Origin: Anaeramoeba ignava
Lineage: Eukaryota; Metamonada; Anaeramoebidae
DNA length: 64,000 nt
Direction of reading: 5' to 3'
Assembly (NCBI GenBank): GCA_028826165.1
Contig: JAPDFW010000095.1
Location: 1 to 64,000 of the forward strand
This document shows positions 34,972-48,800 of the stretch, in pieces. A program made the translations under genes and the position numbers. A model generated the notes under the pieces. That model did no database searches, was not told where the DNA came from, and saw only the letters and a list, made by a program, of their open reading frames with translations. Numbering within the stretch: position 1 is the stretch's first letter; each line of letters begins with the position of its first letter.

Positions 34972-36669
34972 TTAAAGATTTTGTTTTTGGAATTTTGATT
35001 TTGCTTTTGTTACTATATTTGGTTCTCTTTCATCTAATTGAAAAAAATCCATTGCTTTAGTTAATTCTTCGATTATTTCTTCATTTAAATCTGAATTAAT
35101 TTGATTTGTGTATAAATAGTCAATCATAATCTGAAGTGAATTATGAGAAATTTCTGAATAATCATGAACTTGACCCGAATCATCAACCACATTCAAAAAC
35201 ATCCCACGGAATAATTGAGATCTTGCCCAAAGAATAATTTTATGAACTTTGAAAAATTTTGATTGTGAAATTATTGTGAAATCTTTACTTTCTTCATCTC
35301 TAAACATTTTTTCAACAGTGCTTTCAACAATCAGATTTGGGGGTTTTTCTTGCATGAGTTCTTCGAAAATTAATTTGTGATTCATATCAATTTTTAAATC
35401 AGAATTTCCATATAAAAACTTGACGAAAGAATAAGCATTTTCAAAAGATTGAGTTGATAAATATTGTTTGAATTTAGGGAAATTTTTCCCAAAAATAAAT
35501 TGAAGATAAACATTATGAGCTGATACTGGTTTCTTGTATGTATTTGTTGCCAACTCCACATCAAATCCCTCTTTTGTTTCGAAAAAACGGAAAAATTCAT
35601 TTCTTAATGAAGATTGAGAAACATAATAAAAAATTCCATTAAAAGCACCAGTTGAAATGTAGTAATTTTCAATTGGAAAAGTCAGTTCAGGGAGAATGAG
35701 TTGAGTAGGCACATTTTGCGAAGTAAAGCTTCCGATCCCAAGCTGTCCGCTCGGGTTTAATCCCCATCCATATATTTTCCCCTCTCTTGTCATCGCTATT
35801 GTGTGATAACATCCAGCATCGACTTGCACAACATCTTGGTTTTCAAAAAAGGCAATTTTGGTGAAAGTAGATATATCACCTGTGTTGAGATGGCCGTGGC
35901 AAGAAGAATACCCGGAAGAGTATAAACATCCTTGATCTCCAATTTTAAGCAAAATGAGAGAGTGTTGATATGCTCCTACTATTTTTTCAACTTTTCCTTT
36001 GTCTTTTAAATCAACTTTTGTCAATGATTTAATTGAATCATTTTTTCTTTCTATTCCTAACTCTCCGGTTCCATTTTTGCCGCATGCGAAAATATTATCT
36101 TCTAAATCAATACAAAAAAATCCAAATGAATAATTTCCTGAAAAAATTCTCGAAATTTTTGATTTAATTTTTTTCATTTCAACTCGATCTTGAGAAGGAG
36201 CACTTCCAAGTTGCCCATATTTATTGCTTCCAATTCCATAAGCAATTTGTTTGTCTGTTAGGAAATATACTGAGCTGACTCCACAACAAATATTGACTAC
36301 TTTTTCATCTGGTTTGACTAACAAACTTGAAATATTTATAATTTCATTTATTTTATTTTCATCAATTGATTCTCCTTTTGCATAAACTTCTCCATTTTCT
36401 GTTAAATATGAATAATTTCCATAGCCAACCGATATTTGGATTGCTTTTTTTACTGGTAAATATTCATTTTTTGAATTGTTTATAAATTGGATTATTTCTC
36501 CTTCTTTTGTTAAAATGAGTGTTCCATAATTTCCCATTTTGATTTCTTCAATTTCATATTCTTCTGGTATAATTTTTAGTTTTGTTGGTGATTTTTTATA
36601 TTTTTCTGATGGTTTTTGTGATTCAAGTAAAAAACTTCCTCTTCCCCAAAAAAATATTTCATTATTCAT
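34972..36669 (-). CDS. RCC1-repeat protein with C-terminal BTB domain
   Basis: A single exon of 565 aa from ATG 36669 (MNNEIFFWGRG; the codons upstream are not ATG). RCC1-like blades are seen at GIGSNKYGQLG, ACGKNGTGELG, SSGYSSCHGHL and GWGLNPSGQLG, each with the Gly-x-Gly/His pattern. A degenerate BTB-like segment (LQFIFGKNFPKFKQYLSTQ) lies at ~390-440. A clear BTB domain follows at ~445-545: ESKDFTIISQSKFFKVHKI, LWARSQLFRGMF, then LQIMIDYLYTNQINSD. RCC1-BTB proteins are CUL3 adaptor or scaffold candidates; no nucleotide-exchange residues can be assigned. It shares an 86-bp divergent promoter with an ankyrin-BTB gene whose BTB is similar (VHDYSEIS versus VHDYTQKD). Confidence 0.85.
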   Translation of the reverse strand: MNNEIFFWGRGSFLLESQKPSEKYKKSPTKLKIIPEEYEIEEIKMGNYGTLILTKEGEIIQFINNSKNEYLPVKKAIQISVGYGNYSYLTENGEVYAKGESIDENKINEIINISSLLVKPDEKVVNICCGVSSVYFLTDKQIAYGIGSNKYGQLGSAPSQDRVEMKKIKSKISRIFSGNYSFGFFCIDLEDNIFACGKNGTGELGIERKNDSIKSLTKVDLKDKGKVEKIVGAYQHSLILLKIGDQGCLYSSGYSSCHGHLNTGDISTFTKIAFFENQDVVQVDAGCYHTIAMTREGKIYGWGLNPSGQLGIGSFTSQNVPTQLILPELTFPIENYYISTGAFNGIFYYVSQSSLRNEFFRFFETKEGFDVELATNTYKKPVSAHNVYLQFIFGKNFPKFKQYLSTQSFENAYSFVKFLYGNSDLKIDMNHKLIFEELMQEKPPNLIVESTVEKMFRDEESKDFTIISQSKFFKVHKIILWARSQLFRGMFLNVVDDSGQVHDYSEISHNSLQIMIDYLYTNQINSDLNEEIIEELTKAMDFFQLDEREPNIVTKAKSKFQKQNL

Positions 36670-36755
36670 TTTTAATTTCAAAAAAAAAATGAAAAAAATG
36701 AAAATGAAAAAATTTTTTCATTTTTTTCTTTCTTTTCTTTCTTTTTTAAAGAAAA
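36670..36755. promoter_or_regulatory. 86-bp bidirectional promoter region
   Basis: The whole spacer between divergent ATGs at 36669 (-) and 36756 (+) is an A/T block centred on GAAAAAATTTTTTCATTTTT, near-palindromic, with A-rich sequence leading into each start. It must hold both core promoters or both 5' leaders. Confidence 0.55.
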
Positions 36756-38680
36756 ATGTCAGATTTTGTTCCTCCTATTTTTCTTTCTATTATAAAAAAA
36801 CCTCCTAATTTACAAATAATTAAAGATCTTTGTTCAAATCCTCAAAATTTACAAATTGAAGTTTTATCAAAATTAAAATTAAAACTAAAAACTTTCTTTT
36901 CAATTTAAATTCATTTTTTCTCTTTTTAAAAGTTTGTAAATTAATTTTTATTTTAATTTGATTATATAATTTATAATTAAAAATTAATTTATTTATTAAG
37001 AATGTAAAAAAACAATTTCATCTCTTTTTTTTAAGAAATTTCTTAATTTTTTTAAATTTAAATTTAAAATAAAAAAAAAATGGAACAAAAATAATTAGAA
37101 TCTTTCTCCACTTCATTGGGCAATTTTTCATCAAGTTGATTTCGAAATTATTAAAATTATTTGTGAAAGTGGTTTTGATTTAAATAATTTTGTAATTCAT
37201 CCATTTTAAAAAAATCAAAAATTCAAATATTAAAAATATTTCTTTTTTTTTAGAAAACTTCCGTTTTTGAATATTCATTGATTAATTATCCTTCAATTCA
37301 GATATTGAAAATATTAATTGAAAATGGAGCTTATTTCCCAAAAAATGTTTATAAAAAATTATTTATAAAAAAAAATTTATTAATTTTTGTTCCACTTTTT
37401 TTTTTTTTTTTTGAATAGATTAATCTTTTTGTTTATTGTGTTGAAAATTCTCAAAATTTTGAAGTTTTTCAATATATTTGTGAACTTGGAGGGAATATTA
37501 ATATTGTTGGAGTAATTTTAATTTTTGGAAATGATTCTTGAAATTAATCACATTTTTTTTTATATAGAAAGTATTTAAAGAAAATTATTTTTATTTTCAA
37601 AAATAAATTCAAATATTTGAAAAATTAGTTTGTAAAATCTCTTTTTTATTTTTTTTCAATATAAAAATAATAATAAAAATAAATAATAAAAATAGTTAAA
37701 TTCAGTTTTACATTCAATTTGTATTTTTGGATGTGATATTTCTTTTGCAAAAACTGCTTTAAAATATGGAGCAGATCCAAAAATGATTAATGTAATTTAA
37801 TCACAAAAAAAGTGGAACAAAAATAAAAAAATTTTTTTAATTACTTTTGTTTTTTAGTTTGTAAATATAAAATTTTAAATTTGAATTTGAATTTGAATTT
37901 TAATTTAATTTTTAGTTTGTAAATTTTCAAAAAGAATTTTCTTATAAAAAAAATAATTTTAATTCAATTTATTAGGGATTTGAACCAATTCATTATGCAA
38001 AAGATCAAGAAATGAAAGATCTCCTTTTAAATTATCATACTTTAGTTGATGATCTATTATCATTTCTTCATCAACAACAAGTCAATGATTTGATAATAAA
38101 AACAAAAGACAAAGAAATCACAGCGAATAAAACAATTTTAAAAGCAAGAATAACAGAAGAAGAAATGACAAAGTTATTGCATTTCTTTAAGAACATTAAT
38201 TCGCAAGAAGTTATGCATTATTTGGAAATTATTTATGGAGGCATTTTACCCAAAAAAGAAAATTTTGAATTTATGCATGAATTTGAACGAATTTTCCCTA
38301 ATTTTCGAAAAAATTTACTTTTTCGAAAAAATGTAGTTTTGGATATTCAAAGATTATTTTATGATGAGGAATCAAAGGATTTTGAGATTATATTTGGATC
38401 TACTTCTATTAAAGCTCATAAAGCAATTTTAGCAGCAAGAAGTGCATTGTTTCAACACATGTTTATTTCTGTGAATGATAATTCAAACAGTGTTCATGAT
38501 TATACACAAAAAGATCCCCAAATTTTTCAATATTTTCTCAAGTTTTTATATTTTGATGATATTGATTCAGATCTTCCTCAAAAATTTATTGAAGATTTGG
38601 AAGATTGTATTGATTTTTATCAATTACATCCAAATTGTTTACTTACTGAAAAATTGAATGAAATTAAAATTGAAAAATGA
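36756..38680 (+). CDS. ankyrin-BTB protein with one exon per ankyrin repeat
   Basis: Six exons: 36756-36860, 37099-37191, 37254-37346, 37419-37511, 37696-37791, 37976-38680 (1185 nt, 394 aa), all joined in phase 0. Exons 2-4 are each exactly 93 nt and exon 5 is 96 nt, one ankyrin-like unit apiece (NLSPLHWAIFHQVDFEIIK; ILKILIENGAYFPKN; FQYICELGGNINIVG; FAKTALKYGADPKMIN). Exon 6 starts GFEPIHYAKDQEMKDLLL and carries a BTB domain (ESKDFEIIFGSTSIKAHKAI, LAARSALFQHMF, FLKFLYFDDIDSD). The first donor (GTTTTA) is the least certain. A CUL3-adaptor role is inferred from architecture. Confidence 0.8.
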
Positions 38681-38774
38681 AAAAAAAAATTTTTTTTTTT
38701 AAGAATTTTTATTTCTTTGGTTAGTTCAAAATGAAAAAAAAAAAAACAAGAACTTTTTTATTTTTTATTAACAT

Positions 38775-40457
<1,683 letters not shown>

Positions 40458-40688
40458 AAAAAAAATGAAAAATGAAAAATGAAAAATGAAAAATGAAAAA
40501 TGAAAAAAAATTTTTTGAATTTTAATTTTTATTTTTTTAATTTGAATTTAATTTTAATTTTGATTTGATTTTGATTTTAATTTCAAATTAAGCATTGCAA
40601 TTCCTTTTTGTTTTTTTTATAAAAAAATAAAATCGGAAAAAATTTTTTAATTAATAATTTATTTAAAATTTTCTATTTCTATTTATTT

Positions 40689-42807
40689 TTACCAATTTGG
40701 ATTAACTTCAAAAGTTGATTCTTCTTGAGGACCTGGAACAAATGAAGTAAAAATAACAGTAATAGGTCTTTGATTTCCAGAATATTGCATTTTCATTGGA
40801 TAATAATAATTTCCTGTATTAGTAACCCAATAATCTTTTTTTCATATTAATTTTAATTTTAATTTTAATTTTGAATTTGAATTTAATATTAATTTTAATT
40901 TTAATTTTAATTTTAATTTTAATTTTAATTTTAATTTTAATTTTAATTTTAATTTTAATTTTAATTTTAATTTTAATTTTAATTTTAATTTTAATTTTAA
41001 TTTTAATTTTAATTTTAATTTTAATTTTAATTTTAATTTAATTTTAATTTTAATTTTAATTTTAATTTTAATTTTAATTTTAATTTTAATTTTAATATTA
41101 ATTACCAGTAATCCAATGATGAGTTTCATAATCATAAGTATATGTCCATCTATCACATTCAACTCCATTAAAAACAACTTGTCCACCATAAACTGAATCT
41201 TCAGGAACTGCAAAAGGTCTCATCTTTAAATATTGATTTTGATTTTGATTTGAATTTATTTTTGAATTTGATTTGATTTTGATTTGAATTTGATTTGATT
41301 TTGAATTTGATTTGATTTGGATTTGAATTTGATTTGAATTTGATTTGAATTTAATTTGAATTTAATTTGAATTTAATTTGAATTTGATTTAAATTTAATT
41401 TGAATTTGATTTAAATTTATTTTTAATTTGAATTTGAATTTAATTTGAATTTGAATTTGATTTGAATTTGATTTGAATTTGATTTGAATTTGATTTGAAT
41501 TTGATTTGAATTTGATTTAAATTTATTTTTAATTTGAATTTGATTTTGATTTTAATTTGAATTTGATTTGAATTTGATTTGAATTTGATTTGAATTTGAA
41601 TTTGATTTAAATTTATTTTTAATTTGAATTTAATTTGAATTTGATTTGAATTTGAATTTAATTTGATTTGAATTTGATTTGAATTTGATTTGAATTTGAT
41701 TTGAATTTGATTTGAATTTGATTTGATTTGAATTTGATTTGAATTTGATTTGAATTTGATTTGATTTAATTTGAATTTGATTTAATTTGATTTTAATTTA
41801 ATTTGGATTTAATTTGAATTTAATTTGAATTTAATTTAATTTGATTTGAATTTAATTTGAATTTAATTTGAATTTGAATTTAATTTGAATTTGAATTTAA
41901 TTTGGATTTAATTTGAATTTGAATTTGATTTGAATTTGAATTTGATTTGAATTTTGATATGATTTTTTACAGGAGGAACTAAATAATCAACTGTACAAGA
42001 ATAATCATATTCTTTTGTGACAAAATAAGCTTTTAAAGTATCATAATTTGCAAGATCCACTTGATATTTATGTTCAGTTGGTAAATGATAATCCTCTCTT
42101 TATCAATTTTGATTTTGAAATTGAAATTGAATTTGATTTTGATTTTGATTTTGATTTTGATTTTGATTTTGATTTTGATTTTGATTTTGATTTTGATTTT
42201 GATTTTGATTTTGATTTTGATTTTGATATTGAATTTGATTTTGATTTTGAAATTAAATTTTGATTTTGATTTTGATTTATTTTGATTTTGATTTTGATTT
42301 TGATTTTGATTTTGATTTATATTTTGATTTATATTTTTATTTATATTTTGATTTATATTTTGATTTTGATTTTGATTTTGATTTTTGATTTTGATTTTGA
42401 TTTTGATTTTGATTTTGATTTTGATTTTGATTTTGAAATTAAATTTTGATTTTGATTTTGATTTTTATTTTGATTTTTATTTTGATTTTTATTTTGATTT
42501 TGATTTTGATTTTGGTTTTTATTTTAATTTTGATTTTGATTTGTAATTTAATTTACCTTGATCTTCCTTGTCCAATATTCATGTCCCACCACCATTGTGA
42601 ATAATACTTTTTATTTATAAATTTTAATTTATTTTTAATTTATTTTTTAATTTATTTTTTAATTCAAATTTTTACCTGTTCTTGTGTATCATCATAACTA
42701 CAATTCATTTTTGCCATAAATTGTTGAGGAAATGTTGGAGGAGTAATTGAAAAAACAAAAGAAAAGAAAAAACAAAATGAAAAGAAAAAGAATTTAAAAG
42801 AATTCAT
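40689..42807 (-). CDS. secreted protein of unknown family, five exons
   Basis: Exons 42807-42676, 42606-42557, 42097-41971, 41223-41106 and 40834-40689 (573 nt, 190 aa; every join is in frame). The N-terminus is a strong signal peptide (Phe-rich core FKFFFFSFCFFFSFVFS, then ITPPTFP). The mature part has SQWWWDMNIGQGRSREDYHL, a paired-Cys region (CTVDYL; FNGVECDRWTY), HHWITDYWVTNTGNYYYP, and ends FVPGPQEESTFEVNP. The order G-x-W-x-x-D...R...C...FNG-x-x-C-x-x-W...P-x-x-M recalls ependymin/LolA-like secreted folds, but this is only a loose pattern match. Three of its four introns are satellites. It shares a 77-bp divergent promoter with a TOM1-like gene. Confidence 0.65.
40835..41105. repeat. 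(TTTTAA)n satellite in intron 4 of the secreted-protein gene
   Basis: Almost pure TTTTAA hexamers (40846-41100) between a GTAATT donor and an AAAAAAAG acceptor. Confidence 0.93.
41224..41970. repeat. (TTTGAATTTGA)n satellite in intron 3 of the secreted-protein gene
   Basis: 10-11 bp units TTTGAATTTGA/TTTAATTTGAA over ~720 bp; no ORF. Confidence 0.92.
42098..42556. repeat. (GATTTT)n satellite in intron 2 of the secreted-protein gene
   Basis: GATTTT hexamers with TTTATATTTTGA interruptions. This is the same hexamer that encodes NQ tracts elsewhere, here in an intron. Confidence 0.92.
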
Positions 42808-42884
42808 TCAATGAAAAAATTAAAAAAAAAAATGAAAAAATTTTTTCATTTTTTTTCTTTTTTCTTTTTTTAAAAAAAAAATAA
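42808..42884. promoter_or_regulatory. 77-bp bidirectional promoter region
   Basis: The spacer between divergent ATGs at 42807 (-) and 42885 (+) contains GAAAAAATTTTTTCATTTTT, the same near-palindromic block as in the 36.7-kb divergent pair. Confidence 0.55.
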
Positions 42885-45800
42885 ATGAATCCAACTTATT
42901 CAATCCCACTTTTCTTAATTTCTTTTTTGTGTTTAATTTTATTCATCATTTGTGTTGTTCGTTGGTCACTTTTATTATCAAGAACAAAACAATTAGTTCA
43001 TCAAAAAGTAAAAATAAAATTTAAAACAAAATTTAAAACAAAATTTAAATTCAAAATTTAAAATAAAAATTAAATTCAAATTTAAAACAAAATTTTTTCG
43101 GTTTTTTTGAATTGATTTTCTTTTAAGATTTTCTTTATTTTGGCTTCTATTTTTTCTATTACAAGATCAATTTTTTTTCTTGTTGCAGGTTTTTCTTCTA
43201 AAAAATATATTTTTGATGAACAAATTTATCTTATTATAGATACTTTGGAATTGGGTGTTTTAATTTCTGCTTTTCTTCTTCTTATTTTTTCTTTGTAATT
43301 TGCTTATTTGTTTAATTTTAATTCAAATTATAATTTAATCTCAAATTTTAACTTCAAAACAAAATTAAAGTCTTAAAATGTTATTAAAATACAAAAATTT
43401 AAAATGACGAATTAATTTCAAAATATTTACAAAATATTTATATTATTTATAATATGAGAGATTCGAGGCACAAAAAAATAAATAAAAAAAAAAGCCTTTG
43501 AAAGCCTTTCATGCCCCAAAAATTATTCTATTCTCAATTAAATTTTTTTTTTCCTATAATTTTAATAAAAGATCTTATTTAAATTTTTTTTTTCCTATAA
43601 TTTTAATAAAAGATCTTATTAAATTTTTTTTTCCTATAATTTTAATAAAAGATCTTATTTAATTTTTTTTTTCCTGAATTTGAATTTAAAAGAAAAATTT
43701 TTGCTTGTTTTGATCCATTTTTCCTTTTCTTTTTTTTTTTGAAATGTCACTTTTTTTTGTTACTTTTTCAAACAAATTTGCGCTTTTTCAAGTTGAAAAA
43801 ATAATCAATTTCAAAAATTTCCGGAAAGAAATTTCGTTCATCTTTTCTTTGAGGAATGAAATAAAATCATTCTACTATTTCTTTCTCCAAAAGAAAATTG
43901 AAATCAAAAATAATTCGAGTTTGGAAATCTTTGTTGGTTTGGTCAAGAAGAAACATGAGGATTTAGAAGTTTATGGAAATATTGGGGTTTTACACATAAA
44001 TTATGAATCAAAGATTAAAAACCTAAAAAGGAAGTAAATGGAACAGTAAAGCAATTTATCCACAAGAATTCATTTCTTACTTTGAATGAGACCAATTTTT
44101 CTGTATATTGCTCAATATGCGATAAAAGAACTCCAAGGAATCTCTAAATGGAAAATTCAAAGACATTGTAGGTCACAACATCATCGCCTTCTTATTCCTT
44201 TGAATTTACAGCAACAGAAGAATGAAGGAAGATGCAAACTTTGATTCAAAAGAATCAGCCTTACTTAGAATCCTAGAACATTTACAAACGTTCTCAAACA
44301 CAGATTTTTATTCCAGGAAAGAAATTCCAACTTATAGAACAGGCCTCTCTAAAAAAAGGATTTTCAAGCAAATATCTGATTCATTACCCAATGTAGATTA
44401 TAGAAAATTTTGCTTTTATTCGAGTCATTATTTCTGTTTGAAACACAATACACCAATTTTCTTCCAATGTGAAAGTGTGCAAATCCTAATCCTCAAAAAG
44501 TGGCGAATCACAGAAATAAAGTTCAAATGATGAGAAATTTCTTTAAAGATGAAGTACAAGATCCCACAAAACTAGTTATTATTTTAGATTTCGGAGAGAA
44601 CATACAAGAATATCGAGATGAGTGGAATACTCAAGAATTTTACATCAAAAATTCATGGGTTATCTTCAATATATGTTTAATTCAAGGAACTGAATTTGAA
44701 TATTACGATTATATCTCAGAAGAGAAAAGCAAAGTAATGTTATAGAATTTAGAATTTAGAATTTACAAAAAAAACTTAAAAAAATCTTAATTTTGTTTTA
44801 GGATTCGGTATTTGTGATGGAATCTTTAGGAAAATTTGCACAAATTTTAGATCAAAAACAACGAAAAAAAAAACTAAATTCTTATGAAAGCATTTCAATT
44901 TTTAGTGACGGAGGATCTAGTCTCAAAAATAATTTGGTGATTCCAACAATAATTCAACTCTTCTCTTCTAATTTTAAGAAAATTACCATTGGATATTTTC
45001 TCACAAATCATGGTAAAAATTACAGTGATGCCCATTTCGGCAATATTTCAAGAAATAGATCAAGCTTTGGGAATATAAGAACAATTGAAGAGTTAGATAA
45101 TTATCTGAAAACTCTGAAGAACACTTTTCCAACAATTATGTCAGTTGACCGTTCGATTAAATATTCCTACACACAAGGAATTCCATATCTGAAAAAAACT
45201 CATTTATTTTTTTATGATAAAGGTCATTTTGAAGCCTGGTTTAATCCCCAAAGAAGAGGACGTAAAAGAAGAATTCCAATAATCAAGAAGATTCAAATTT
45301 ATGATAAAGATTTAGCCAATCATAATTTTCAGATTCAAGATGTGAATGAAAAAAATCACTCAAAATTAATACAGCCAATATCTCAAAATCTTCCAATTTC
45401 AAGAAAGGAGAACGAAAAGGAGGTTGATAATCAACAAAAAGAAGAAAACCAAAAGCGACCATTTCTGAGCCAAAAAATTACAAAAAGCAAGAAAAGAAAA
45501 AATCAAATGATAGAAATTTATAACGAAAATCAACAAATTGAAAAGAAAAACAAATCTAACAAGATTCCTGAATTAGAAATTCAGAATTTACTTCCCTTAA
45601 ACCAAAATTTGAATAGAGAAAACCAGGTAAAACTAAAAAAAAGAAAATATTTTCTTTTGTGTGCTTCTCTTTCTGATTTTCTTTGAATATTGTGTTTTAT
45701 AGGTAATTCAAACAATCCCCAACTCTGGAAATTCATGTTATATCGCATCAATTGTCCAGATTTTGATCAGGACATCAGCTCGAAACCTTCTTCCTTTAGG

Positions 45801-48800
45801 AGATATCTCAGAAAAATTATGGGATATTTTTAATTCAAAGCAAAGATATATAGAAGTCCAAGATTTGAGAAAGGAAGTAGGTAAGCATTTTGTCAATTTT
45901 GATAATTTGAACCAACAAGATCTACACGAATTTTTTATTAATTTATTCGAATTATTGGACAAGGAAACAATTTTAGATATTCCAGATAAAGATGATCTTT
46001 TGTATCATGCCTTTGATTTATGGAATAAAACTATTTTGAATGATTTTTGTATTCGCTTAATTCAAAAAGTGAAATGCTTGGAATGTAAACATTTTTCCTT
46101 TAGTTTTCCTCAAGAAACAGGTATACTGCTAAGTTTAGAAAGTGAAAAAGATTGTAACTTAATAGAATTGCTCAATTCATTTTTCTCAAAAAATTACTTT
46201 GATGAAAACAATCTCCTATTTTGTGAACATTGTCAAAAAAAAGTTCAAAGTTCTTTCCAATTTTTTTTAATTCATATTCCCAAATTTTTCATGATATTTG
46301 TCAAAAGAAGCTTCTATGATCCAATTTTGAAGGAAGAAAGAAAAAATATGGCAAGAATACAAGTTCCAAGAAAGATTCAACTTAATAATTTTTTATTCTC
46401 TCCTTCTAGTTCTATGTCAAACTCATTGTCATTTTGGGGATCAATTCATCACCAAGGAGAAGAACAAGAAGCAAAAGGAGGTCATTTCTGGACTGAAGTG
46501 AAAGATGAAAGAAATGCTGGAGATTTTCAAGTTTTTGATGATTCGACAACTTTGACTATTCCTAATCCTTGCCGGAAATCGAATTCATATGTCTTGATGA
46601 CATATAAAAGAGATGATAAGTAAATATTCCATTCAAATTCAACTAATCTCTTTTTTCTTTGATTGATTTTTCTTGATTGATTTTTTTTGATTGATTTTTT
46701 TTGATTGATTTTTTTTGATTGATTTTTCTTGATTGATTTTTTTTGATTGATTTTTTTTGATTGATTTTTTTTGATTGATTTTTCAAAAAATAAAAATTTC
46801 CCCATTAGCCTTTTGCGGCCTCAAATTTTCAGGTTTCACAAAAGAATTTTTAATTTATTTTTCAATAAAAAGGGGAATTTTTTTTTAAATATTTTGAGAT
46901 GTTTTTGCCTCTCCCTTTCTCTCATATTTATATTATTTATATTATTTATATTATATTTACAATATTTATATTATTTATATTATATTTATAATATTTATAT
47001 TATTTATATTATTTATAAAATATTTATAAAATATTTATATTATTTATATTATATATATTATTTATATTATTTATAATATTTATAAATTATTTATATTATT
47101 TATATTATTTATATTATATATAATATTTATTATTATTTTATATTATTTTATATTATTTATAATATTTATAAAAATTATTATATATTTTTATTATTTTTAT
47201 ATTATTTTTATATTATTTATAAAAATATTTATAATATTCAAATTATTTATATTATTTATAATATTTATATTTATATTATTTTATATTATTTACAAAAATA
47301 TTTATATTATTTTATATTTTATTATTTATTTATATTATTTTTATATTTATTTTATAATATTTATAATATTTATAATATTTATATTATTTATATTATTTAT
47401 AATATTTATAATATTTTATATTATTTTTATATTATTTTATATTATTTTTACAAAAATATTTTATATTATTTATATTATTTATAAAATATTTATATTATTT
47501 TATAAAAATATTTTATATTATTTATAAAAATATTTATATTATTTATATTATTTATAAATTATTTATATTATTTATAGGTGTTTATATTATTTATAAATTA
47601 TTTATATTATTTATAAATTATTTATATTTTTTATATTATATTTACAAAATATTTTATATTATATTTTATATTATTTATATTATTTTATATTATTTATATT
47701 ATTTATAATATTTATATTATTTTATAATATATTATATTTTATTTTATTTATATAATATTTTATGTTTATTTATATATTATTTATATTTATTTTATTTATT
47801 TTATATATATTTATTTATATTTATATCATTTTATAAAAATTTTTATATTTATTTATATTATTTTTATATTGTTTATATTGTTTTAATATTTTTATATATG
47901 TTTATATTATTTATGTTATTTTATTTATATTATTTATTTTATATTATTTTATATTATTTATATATTTTACATTTTTTAATTTTATAAAATATTTTATTAT
48001 TTATTTTTATATTATTTTATAATATTTATATTATTTATATTATTTAAATTATTTAAATGATTATTTATATTATTATTTATATTATTTGTAATATTATTTA
48101 TATTATTTATAAAATATTTTATATTATTTATATTATTTATATTATTTATGTATTTATATTATTTATATTATTTATATTATTTATATTATTTATATTATTT
48201 ATATTATTTATATTATTTATATTATTTATATTATTTACAAAATATTTATATTATTTATATTATTTACAAAATATTTATATTATTTATATTATTTATAAAA
48301 TATTTATATTATTTATAAAATATTTATATTATTTATAATATTTTAAAAAATCAAGACACAAACATTTTAGTACACAAGAATTATATGAGACACAAAAGAA
48401 AAAATTAATAATATTCTTTACTATAGCAGATACAATTATGATAGGAACTGATATAGCAATTTCATTTATAACTGCAGGTGGAAGAATGATTCTTCTTGCA
48501 GCTGAATTTCTATTAATAGGATTTGGTTTATTAATTTATAGTAGCAAATTTCGAAAAAAAGCACATGAATCACAAATTTTTTTTAGAGTTCTTTTAATTT
48601 GCACAATTCTTTTTATAATTAGAGTTCCTATTTCCCTTTTTTTGGATGAAGATGAAGCTAATCTTCACTATTCTCTTTATTCTACTTCTATAGTTGTTTG
48701 TGTTTTAATCACTGAAATTATCCCTGTTTGTTTGATTATCTTTTATATTTTTATCATTCCAATTAAAACTGGTAATTTTCAAATTTTAAATTATTTTTCT

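Larger units (their letters stand above)
43455..46924 (+). mobile_element. DNA transposon-like element with DDE-transposase-like and USP coding sequence
   Basis: The ends form an imperfect inverted repeat. The left end is TGAGAGATTCGAGGCACAAA (from 43455). The right end, reverse-complemented from 46924, is TGAGAGAAAGGGAGAGGCAA. Both ends abut TATTTATATTATTTATA-like sequence, so a target duplication of that A/T motif is possible, but it cannot be told apart from the local satellite. The interior holds three ~40-bp repeats at the left (43540-43680), a (TTTTTTTTGATTGA)n array at the right (46660-46785) and one coding unit. It is inserted in intron 2 of a TOM1-like gene. Confidence 0.6.

Noticed and set aside
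48057-48338. Ile/Tyr/Leu frame before TOM1-like exon 3
   Set aside because: TATTTA satellite; no codon structure, and it ends at the intron-exon border.
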